The notes under the pieces were generated by a model that searched no databases, was not told the DNA's origin, and saw only the letters and a list, made by a program, of their open reading frames with translations. A stretch of 64,000 nt of DNA from Nocardioides dongkuii (GTDB lineage: Bacteria; Actinomycetota; Actinomycetes; Propionibacteriales; Nocardioidaceae): assembly GCF_014127485.1 (NCBI RefSeq), contig NZ_CP059903.1:4028001-4092000 (forward strand), written 5' to 3'. Below are positions 58,122 to 64,000 of the stretch, in pieces (within the stretch, counting starts at the first letter, position 1; every line of letters starts with the position of its first letter). The position numbers and the translations under genes are program-made.

Positions 58122-59480
58122 TCAGACAGCGAGGACGAGCTCGAGGAGGCGTTGCTCTCGGCGGGTGAGGGTGTGGATCTGCATCGCTGGTCGGGGTAGG
58201 TCGGGTGCGGTCGAGGTGACCTGGTGCCCGGTGGGGGTGGTGGTGGTGACCCGATGTCGACTGGGTCCCTCGTCGAATGGATCGGGTGGGTCGGTGGTGG
58301 TGGTCCAGCCGGGGGCCTGCTTGGTGTGGTTGCACTGCTCGCACAGCCCCTGACCGTTGGGCCCGGTGGTGGGACCTCCCGCGGCCCAGTCCTCGATGTG
58401 GTCGTGGTGGCGGACCGGGGCGTCGCACCAGGGGGTGCGGCAGGACTGGTCGCGCAGGTCCAGGAACAGTCCGAGCCCGGCGGGGAAGGTCCGGGCGACC
58501 GACTCCAGGGCGGTGAGCTGGCCGGTGGTGGGTGAGACGTAGAGCTTGCGCAGCGTGGCCAGGGCCTGCTCGGCCGCGCTCGCGGTGAGCTCGCGGGCCA
58601 GGGCGGCGGGGATCGGTCCGTGGCCCTGCAGCCAGGCGGGGTCGGTGCCGCCGGCGATCAGGGTCTGGTCGGAGACGGTCATGTTGACCGCGACCGGCAC
58701 CGCCTCGGCGGTGTCCTGTCCGGTGACCCGGACCACCAGGGTGTCGGCCATGATCTGTCCGCGGGTGCGGGGGTCACCCTGGGCGCGGAGCCGGTCGGCG
58801 TGCGCGCCCAGGCACGCCCACACAGCGATCCCCTCCGCGGCCGGCAGCAGCGCGGTGACCTGCGACATCGTCTCCGGGACCGGGCGGACGCTGATCCGCC
58901 GCTCGGAGACCTCGCGCCGCGCCCGGTCGACCACCGCGTGCGGGTCCAGGGCGTAGCCGATCTTCTTGGCTTCCGCGACCAGTCGCCGGTCCCCCCACCC
59001 CTCGACGGTGGACGGGTCGGCGAACAGCCGGGCGTCCACCGCGGCACGGTCCTCACGGGACAGGCACGCGGTCTCCCGCGCGACCAGGGTGGCCCGCCAC
59101 TCCGAGAGCACCCCGGCCTCCATCGCCGCCAACGCACACGGCATCTCGTCGACCAGCACCTTCGCCAACCCCAGGTGGGTGCCGCCGCGGTGCGGGGACT
59201 CCCGCCGCGCCAGCGCCACCTGACCGGCCACCCCACGGCCCCGCTGGTCGGCCGGGACCCCGCGGTGGGTCTGCTCCTCGCACTGGGAGACGTCCAGGTC
59301 GACCGTCAACCTCGCTTGGGCGGCGCACAGCTGGGCCTTGAGGTCCTCCAGCGCCCGGATCCGGTCCACCCGCTCGGCGTCGGTGAGGTCACCGTGGACG
59401 AGTCCCCCAGCCCAGGACGCGACCTGCTCTACGCCGGGCACGCCGGTGCTTTCGACGAGCGGGTTGGGGGTCCGGGACAT
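58122..59480 (-). CDS. DUF222/HNH endonuclease-domain protein (13E12 repeat family)
   Basis: A 452-residue protein. The N-terminal two thirds are the DUF222 region (LKAQLCAAQARLTVDL, then an Arg/Ala-rich helical part). Near residues 365-400 lies the HNH nuclease: CRTPWCDAP, HHDHIEDWAAGG and LCEQCNHTK supply the zinc and metal ligands. This family is abundant and variable in actinobacteria (13E12 in mycobacteria). Its ATG at 59480 is preceded by TAGAAT (6 nt) and a perfect SOS box (59493-59508), so it should be induced by DNA damage through LexA. Confidence 0.88.
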   Translation of the reverse strand: MSRTPNPLVESTGVPGVEQVASWAGGLVHGDLTDAERVDRIRALEDLKAQLCAAQARLTVDLDVSQCEEQTHRGVPADQRGRGVAGQVALARRESPHRGGTHLGLAKVLVDEMPCALAAMEAGVLSEWRATLVARETACLSREDRAAVDARLFADPSTVEGWGDRRLVAEAKKIGYALDPHAVVDRARREVSERRISVRPVPETMSQVTALLPAAEGIAVWACLGAHADRLRAQGDPRTRGQIMADTLVVRVTGQDTAEAVPVAVNMTVSDQTLIAGGTDPAWLQGHGPIPAALARELTASAAEQALATLRKLYVSPTTGQLTALESVARTFPAGLGLFLDLRDQSCRTPWCDAPVRHHDHIEDWAAGGPTTGPNGQGLCEQCNHTKQAPGWTTTTDPPDPFDEGPSRHRVTTTTPTGHQVTSTAPDLPRPAMQIHTLTRREQRLLELVLAV

Positions 59481-59486
59481 GTCCCG

Positions 59487-59508
59487 ATTCTATCGAACAC
59501 ACGTTCGA
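59487..59508 (-). promoter_or_regulatory. SOS box (LexA site) plus -10 TAGAAT of the HNH gene
   Basis: TCGAACACACGTTCGA (59493-59508) matches the actinobacterial LexA consensus TCGAAC-N4-GTTCGA with both arms perfect. It abuts TAGAAT (59487-59492, reverse), which lies 6 nt before ATG 59480. LexA bound here would block RNA polymerase directly. Confidence 0.88.
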
Positions 59509-59580
59509 ACAGCAATGGGTCGTCCCCAGCACTTTCCCAACTCGTATGACGCAAGCCGTGCCGCGGCGTACCGCCGCGAA

Positions 59581-59599
59581 CACAAGCGCCGACTCGGCG
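59581..59599. repeat. Dispersed repeat CACAAG + CGCCGACTCGGCG, copy 3
   Basis: CACAAGCGCCGACTCGGCG ends 7 bp from the stop of the FtsX-type gene. The palindromic core 59587-59599 is perfect. Confidence 0.65.
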
Positions 59600-59605
59600 T
59601 GGGGG

Positions 59606-62221
59606 TCAGTCCAGGCGCGCCACCAGCGGGAGGCGAGACCGGGCGGCGAGGCCGACCACGGCGGCGGTGAGCAGCGGGAGCGCCACGACCAGCCCGACGA
59701 TCAGCAGCCAGGGCACGTCGAGGAACGGGCCCGACCCGGTGCTGGAGGTGAGCGGGTAGGTCACCGCGATGCCCGGCACGAAGCCGACCAGCGCGCCGAG
59801 GATCGCGCCGACCACCCCCACCACGGCGGCGTACGCCGCGGCGACGCCGCGCCGGGTGCGGGGCGCGGCCCCGACGGCCGCCAGGGTGGCGAGGTCGGGA
59901 CGCGCGTCGGAGAGCGCGAGGAAGGTCGCGGTGAGCGTGCCGCCGAGCATCAGCACGGCGCCGAGCCCGACCAGGACGAGCTGGATGACGACGATCTCGT
60001 CGTCGAGCTGGAAGCCCCGCTCGACGTAGACGTTCGCATCGACGGTGAGGGCGCCGACCGCCTCGGCGAGCTCCTCCTCCTGGTCCTCGTCGATGGCGGT
60101 TCCGGTGAGGCCGAGGCTCACGGTGCGGACGCTGATCCCCAGGTCGCGCACCGCGTCCTCGCTGAGCAGGGCCTGCGGCCCGGCGTACTCGTCGTCGACG
60201 CGGACCACGAGCGCCGCGACCTGCTCCCGGGAGGCCGGTCCGGTCGGCTCGCCGTCCTCGTCGAAGGTGCGCACGCGCAGGTCCAGCCGCTGGTCCCCCT
60301 CGCTTCCGGCGGTGGAGAACGCGACGACGGCACCACGGGCGAGCGCGGCCACGGCACGTTCACGGTCGCCCGGGCGCAGGTCGTCGGTCAGGTCGAGCGA
60401 CTCGGGCCCGACGAGCAGGTCCGCGCCGAACGGCGAGCCCCAGCCGGTGAGGAGCCGTCCGTCGCCGGCCCGCCGCAGGCGCACGTCGGAGTAGCCGCCG
60501 TCGTAGCCGAGCCCGCGGACCTCGACCACGTCGGCGTCGGGGACCTCGCGGGCGAGGGCGCCGCGGACCCGGTCCCACTGCGGGTCGGGTCCGTACCAGG
60601 TGACGGCCCCGACGCCGTCGCGGAGCTGGGGGACGTAGGTGGCGCGGTCCTCGGCCTGGTCGCTCTGCAGCGAGATGCCGAGCGCGACGACGCCCGCGAC
60701 GGTGGCCGCCACGGCGGCGACGGCCGGGACGGTGCGGGTGCGGTGCCGCGCGGCGTCGCGGACGGCGTACCGCAGCGCGAGCGGGAGCCGTCCGGACACG
60801 CGGGCCAGTCCGGCGAGCACCACGGGCACGAGCAGGATCATCCCGAGCACGGCGACCACCGCGGAGCCGGCGATGAGGACCTCCCCGGAGCCGGTGCCGA
60901 GCGCGCCGTACGCCGCGAGGCCGATGCCGGCGGCGAGCAGGACCACGCCGAGCACGGGCGAGCGGAGCGAGGGCCGCCGGTCGCCCCGCCGGCCGGCGAG
61001 CACGGCCACGACGTCCTGACGGGAGGCGGTCCAGGCGGGGACCATGGCCGCCAGCAGCGCGCTGACCAGGCCGAACGCCGTGATCCCGGCGAGGTGCGGC
61101 CAGGGGACGTCGAAGGGGCCGAACCAGGAGTCGTTCCGGCCCTGGGCCACGGGCAGGACCAGGCGGGCCACGAGGATGCCGAGCGCCACACCGAGGATGC
61201 TGGCCGCGCCGCCGAGCACCACCGCGCTCGCGAGCACGACCCGGCGGGCCTGGCGGGGGGTGCCGCCGGTGGCGGTCATCAGCGCGAGGCTGCGCGCCTG
61301 GCGGCGGGCGCCGACCGCGAACGCGGGGCCGGCCAGCAGCACCACCTCGATCAGCGCCATCACCACGACCAGCGCCACCACCGTGGCCATCGCGTCGTCG
61401 CCGGAGGAGACCATCTCCTCGGCCTCGGCCGGCAGGGGCGGCGGATCGAGCACGACCGCCCGGGAGAGCACGGTCGCGCCGAGCTCGTTGAGCGCGCGGA
61501 CCTCCGCCCAGTCGACCTCGTCCCCGTCGACGAACCAGGAGCGGCTGGCCTCCAGGTCGCGGTCGGGGAGCGCGAACGCGCCGAGGGGTCCCATCGCGAC
61601 CGGGTAGCCCCGCGCCTCCGCGGACTCCGCGATCCCCACGACCACGGGGTCGGCGGAGTCGTCCGCGTCGTCCTGCTCCGGACCGGTGAGGTCGAGCCGG
61701 TCGCCCACGGCGTACCCCTTGGCGGCGAGGGCGGCGTTCACCACGACCTCGTCGTCGGTCCGGGGCAGCCGGCCCTCGTCCAGCCGGGCCAGGCCGTCGG
61801 CGACCGGGTCGCGCAGGTCGACCTCGAGCACCTCGACGTCGGCGCGGCCGGCCTCGGTGGCGACGCCGACGGTGCTCGCGCGCCACTCGACGAGCCGCGC
61901 GTCGCCGAGGACGCCGGTCACCTGCTCCGCGGTCGCGATGGTGTCCGCCGCGTCGGACCAGCTGGAGTACAACTCCGGGTCCGGGGCCTGGACGACGCCG
62001 CGCGCCAGGTTGACGGTCACGCTGGCGGTCGCGGACCCGAGCTGGCGGTCGAGCGACTCGACGCTGTCGACGTCCTGGGTCTCGAGCACGACGTCCGCCG
62101 CGGTCACGGCCAGCACCGGCAGCGCGATCATCGCCAGGACCAGCACGCTGCGCCCCTTGGCCCGCAGCGCGTCGCGCCGGGCCAGCCTCAGCGGCACGGT
62201 CCAGCCCGACAGGAAGATCAC
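59606..62221 (-). CDS. ABC transporter permease, FtsX/MacB type (two FtsX domains)
   Basis: The 871-residue protein starts at GTG 62221, overlapping the ATPase stop. It has an N-terminal helix (SVLVLAMIALPVLAVTAADVV), a large extracytoplasmic part, and a first FtsX helix trio near residues 260-400 (VVALVVVMALIEVVLLAGPAF). A second loop domain and a C-terminal trio near residues 740-860 (VQLVLVGLGAVLMLGGTLTA) follow. Duplicate FtsX domains are typical of the actinobacterial permease partners of LolD/MacB ATPases. These export lipoproteins, peptides or drugs or act on cell-wall hydrolases. The substrate is unknown. Confidence 0.88.
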   Translation of the reverse strand: MIFLSGWTVPLRLARRDALRAKGRSVLVLAMIALPVLAVTAADVVLETQDVDSVESLDRQLGSATASVTVNLARGVVQAPDPELYSSWSDAADTIATAEQVTGVLGDARLVEWRASTVGVATEAGRADVEVLEVDLRDPVADGLARLDEGRLPRTDDEVVVNAALAAKGYAVGDRLDLTGPEQDDADDSADPVVVGIAESAEARGYPVAMGPLGAFALPDRDLEASRSWFVDGDEVDWAEVRALNELGATVLSRAVVLDPPPLPAEAEEMVSSGDDAMATVVALVVVMALIEVVLLAGPAFAVGARRQARSLALMTATGGTPRQARRVVLASAVVLGGAASILGVALGILVARLVLPVAQGRNDSWFGPFDVPWPHLAGITAFGLVSALLAAMVPAWTASRQDVVAVLAGRRGDRRPSLRSPVLGVVLLAAGIGLAAYGALGTGSGEVLIAGSAVVAVLGMILLVPVVLAGLARVSGRLPLALRYAVRDAARHRTRTVPAVAAVAATVAGVVALGISLQSDQAEDRATYVPQLRDGVGAVTWYGPDPQWDRVRGALAREVPDADVVEVRGLGYDGGYSDVRLRRAGDGRLLTGWGSPFGADLLVGPESLDLTDDLRPGDRERAVAALARGAVVAFSTAGSEGDQRLDLRVRTFDEDGEPTGPASREQVAALVVRVDDEYAGPQALLSEDAVRDLGISVRTVSLGLTGTAIDEDQEEELAEAVGALTVDANVYVERGFQLDDEIVVIQLVLVGLGAVLMLGGTLTATFLALSDARPDLATLAAVGAAPRTRRGVAAAYAAVVGVVGAILGALVGFVPGIAVTYPLTSSTGSGPFLDVPWLLIVGLVVALPLLTAAVVGLAARSRLPLVARLD

Positions 62222-62940
62222 CGGGAGCCGTCCTCGACGAGGAGCGCGTCGACCGGGTCGGCGCCGGTCTCGTCGACCACCACCCCGTCGCGCAGGAAGA
62301 CCACCCGGTCGGCCCACGCGGCGTGCCGGGCCTCGTGGGTGACCAGGACGCCGGCGGCGCCCGCGTCGCACCGGGCGCGCAGCAGGCGCAGGACCTCCTC
62401 GCCGGTCTCGGTGTCGAGCGCCCCGGTCGGCTCGTCGGCGAGCACCAGCCGCCGCTCGCCGACGATGGCCCGCGCGATCGCCACCCGCTGCTGCTGGCCG
62501 CCCGACATCTCGTCGGGGAACCGGTCGGCGAGGTCGACCAGGCCGACCTCCTCGAGCGCGTCGAGGGCCTTGCGGCGCGCGGCCCGGGTGCGCTCCCCGT
62601 CGAGCTCGCGGGGCAGCGCGACGTTCTCGGCCGCGGTGAGCGCGGGGATCAGGTTGAAGTCCTGGAAGACGTAGCCCAGCGAGGTACGCCGCATCCGCGC
62701 CCGCTCGGTGGCGCCCAGCGCGCCGAGGTCGACGCCCTCGACCGACACCGTGCCGGTGGTCGGGCTGTCGAGCCCGCCCGCGAGGGTGAGCAGCGTCGAC
62801 TTGCCGGAGCCCGAGGGGCCCATGACGGCGACCAGCTCGCCGGCGTACGCGGAGAAGGAGACCTCGCGCAGCGCGCGCACCGCGGTCTCGCCCTCGCCGT
62901 GGACGCGCGAGACCCGGTCCAGGCGCAGCACCGCGCTCAT
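62218..62940 (-). CDS. ABC transporter ATP-binding protein, MacB/LolD family
   Basis: The 240-residue ATPase has Walker A GPSGSGKSTLL, Q-loop FQDFNLIPALT, signature MSGGQQQRVAIARAI, Walker B RLVLADEPTGALD and the switch His in LVTHEARHA. The order and spacing match MacB/LolD-type ATPases that partner FtsX permeases. Its ATG overlaps the stop of the 51-residue gene before it, and its stop overlaps the permease start. Confidence 0.93.
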   Translation of the reverse strand: MSAVLRLDRVSRVHGEGETAVRALREVSFSAYAGELVAVMGPSGSGKSTLLTLAGGLDSPTTGTVSVEGVDLGALGATERARMRRTSLGYVFQDFNLIPALTAAENVALPRELDGERTRAARRKALDALEEVGLVDLADRFPDEMSGGQQQRVAIARAIVGERRLVLADEPTGALDTETGEEVLRLLRARCDAGAAGVLVTHEARHAAWADRVVFLRDGVVVDETGADPVDALLVEDGSR

Positions 62941-63092
62941 CGCGCCTGCTCCGGCCGGGTCGGCCGCGTGCGTTCGGGTCGCTCGGCGCGGCGGGCGTCG
63001 GCCGCCCGGCGGAGGCGCTCGGCGCTCTGCCGCAGCCAGGACTCCTCGGCGCGCCGCAGCCGGCGCTGCTCGTCCTCGCCGAGCGGGGTCAC
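62937..63092 (-). CDS. Very basic/acidic 51-aa protein between PadR and ABC genes
   Basis: A frame from GTG 63092 to TGA 62937-62939 encodes 51 residues beginning VTPLGEDEQRRLRRAEESWL. It is a charged amphipathic helix with no hydrophobic core. Its start codon overlaps the PadR stop (GTGA) and its stop overlaps the ATPase start (ATGA), so both junctions are coupled exactly as between true operon genes. This strongly favours real translation. It could be a regulatory peptide, a permease-associated helix or a translational link. No family is known to me. Confidence 0.7.
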   Translation of the reverse strand: MTPLGEDEQRRLRRAEESWLRQSAERLRRAADARRAERPERTRPTRPEQAR

Positions 63093-63700
63093 CGGACCTC
63101 CTCCTCGGCAGCGGACGCGGCAGCGGACGCCGAGGTAGATGCCGCACCGGGAACCGGCGCCGGCATCTCGAGCGCGGCCCGCCGCAGCCGCGCCTCGCAG
63201 TGGTCGAGCCAGCGGACCTCGGCCTCGGCGCTGAAGACCAGCGAGTCGAGCACCAGGCTCCAGGCCAGGTCGGCGGGCTCGGCGGGACGGGCCGCTCGGC
63301 CGCTGCGCTTGAGCCGGGTGTAGTCCTGCAGGGCGCGCATCGTCGCGCTGCGCTGCTGCTGGATCACGGTGCCGACGTCGACGCCCGGGACGGTCACCGC
63401 GAGCGCGAGCTTGATCGCCAGCTCGTCACGCGGCGGCTGGGTGCGCTCGACCGGCGTCGTGAACCAGGCGGCCACCTCCTCGCGCCCCGGCCCGGTGATC
63501 CGGTAGACGACGTGGCCCTCGCCGTCGTCGCCCGCGCCCTCGACCAGTCCGTCCCGCTCCAGGCGGGTCAGGGTCGTGTAGACCTGCCCGACGTTGAGCG
63601 GCCAAGTGGCGCCCGTCCGCTGCTCGAACTCGCTGCGCAGCTGGTAGCCGTACATCGGCCCCTGCTCCAGCAGCGCCAGCAGTGCCTGCTTGACCGACAT
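63089..63700 (-). CDS. PadR family transcriptional regulator
   Basis: The 203-residue protein has the PadR winged helix MSVKQALLALLEQGPMYGYQ and VGQVYTTLTRLERDGLVEG. A C-terminal helical domain for dimerisation follows, ending in an Ala/Ser-rich tail. PadR-like proteins (LmrR, BmrA regulators) repress multidrug ABC transporters and are released by ligands. It is the first gene of the ABC operon. Two ATAC-n3-GTAT sites at 63721-63744 lie just upstream, before the divergent SDR gene. Confidence 0.9.
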   Translation of the reverse strand: MSVKQALLALLEQGPMYGYQLRSEFEQRTGATWPLNVGQVYTTLTRLERDGLVEGAGDDGEGHVVYRITGPGREEVAAWFTTPVERTQPPRDELAIKLALAVTVPGVDVGTVIQQQRSATMRALQDYTRLKRSGRAARPAEPADLAWSLVLDSLVFSAEAEVRWLDHCEARLRRAALEMPAPVPGAASTSASAAASAAEEEVR

Positions 63701-63720
63701 CGCGACTCCTCGGGTGATGG

Positions 63721-63744
63721 ATACCGAGTATGTATACCACGTAT
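63721..63744. promoter_or_regulatory. Twin PadR operator, ATAC-N3-GTAT x2
   Basis: ATACCGAGTAT (63721-63731) and ATACCACGTAT (63734-63744) are two dyads with centres 13 bp apart, in the 91-bp region between the PadR and SDR starts. The AT content is out of keeping with the region, which supports a true binding site. Confidence 0.65.
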
Positions 63745-63791
63745 GCACCTGCCCCGACAGGGCTCGATGACCGGTGCGCCAGACTGCGCGC

Positions 63792-64000
63792 ATGCCCACC
63801 ACCCTGATCACCGGCGCGTCCTCCGGCCTCGGCGCCGAGATGGCCCGCCAGCTCGCCGCGAAGGGCGAGGACCTCGCGCTCTGCGCCCGCCGTACCGACC
63901 GCCTCGAGGAGCTGCGCGCCGAGATCCTCGCCGCGCACCCCGGCCGCCGGGTCGCGGTCCGCGCCCTCGACGTGAACGACCACGACCAGGTCTTCGAGGT
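63792..64000 (+). CDS. SDR family oxidoreductase (partial, runs off the edge)
   Basis: The first 69 codons from ATG 63792 read PTTLITGASSGLGAEMARQL, a Gly-x3-Gly-x-Gly nucleotide-binding motif. It continues with CARRTDRLEELRAEI (Arg pair typical of NADP-preferring SDRs) and the LDVND segment that binds the adenine ring. It is a classical short-chain dehydrogenase. CAGACT at 63780-63785 lies 6 nt before the ATG. It is divergent from the PadR gene and may share its operators. The catalytic Tyr-x3-Lys lies beyond the window. Confidence 0.85.
   Translation, partial: MPTTLITGASSGLGAEMARQLAAKGEDLALCARRTDRLEELRAEILAAHPGRRVAVRALDVNDHDQVFE

Overview
The window is about 64 kb of very GC-rich DNA packed with short-spaced, often 4-bp-overlapping genes. 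Gene content points to an actinobacterium of the Nocardioides type (family Nocardioidaceae or close). The supporting features are a sigK/rskA locus with a fasciclin lipoprotein, a DUF222/HNH gene of the mycobacterial 13E12 type behind a canonical actinobacterial SOS box, a HelD-type helicase, MprA/MprB-like two-component proteins, and many promoters whose -10 element ends about 6 nt before the start codon (leaderless mRNAs). No tRNA, rRNA, CRISPR array, prophage or insertion sequence was seen. The assignment is inference from content only.

Layout. 0-12 kb: end of an ABC permease, an ECF sigma factor coupled to an M1 metallopeptidase lipoprotein, an epimerase and a glycosyltransferase, a racemase/LysR divergent pair, small membrane proteins, a thioesterase, a WYL regulator, an SDR and a DhlA-like haloalkane dehalogenase, and a membrane-anchored pseudokinase. 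12-16 kb: a 2-oxoacid (branched-chain) dehydrogenase operon E1alpha-E1beta-E2. 16-22 kb: SRPBCC protein, Xi-class GST, M15 peptidase lipoprotein coupled to an FMN-binding glutamate-synthase-like protein, a HisC-type aminotransferase, a VanZ-like protein, then about 500 bp of non-coding repeats. 22-32 kb: DDAH-type hydrolase divergent from a GntR regulator with palindromic operators, a LMW phosphatase plus fructosamine-kinase pair, a 55-codon zinc-ribbon gene, a large secreted sugar-dehydrogenase-like protein, a response regulator/histidine kinase/lipoprotein operon and a thioesterase. 32-40 kb: an operon of PhzE-like ADIC synthase, PabA, PabB and glucose-6-phosphate dehydrogenase, then HelD. 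41-45 kb: molybdopterin oxidoreductase, fasciclin lipoprotein, SigK and RskA, with two matching SigK-type promoters. 45-48 kb: isoaspartyl methyltransferase, tyrosine phosphatase and BrkB-family protein. 48-56 kb: a catabolic operon, TetR - TIGR03084 - AtuA - acyl-CoA carboxylase beta - alpha - acyl-CoA dehydrogenase. 56-59.5 kb: an accessory stretch of small exported or membrane proteins, one of them frameshifted, and the SOS-controlled HNH gene. 59.6-64 kb: a PadR regulator, a 51-codon gene, an ABC ATPase and an FtsX-type permease in one coupled operon, divergent from a partial SDR gene.

The most unusual features are palindromic repeat sequences lying in frame inside two conserved enzymes (PabB and the acyl-CoA carboxylase beta subunit), a 59-bp near-perfect hairpin, a recurring 13-bp palindrome CGCCGACTCGGCG, and paired SigK-type promoters. 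Small genes too short for ordinary ORF calling were recovered at 25769-25936 and 62937-63092.
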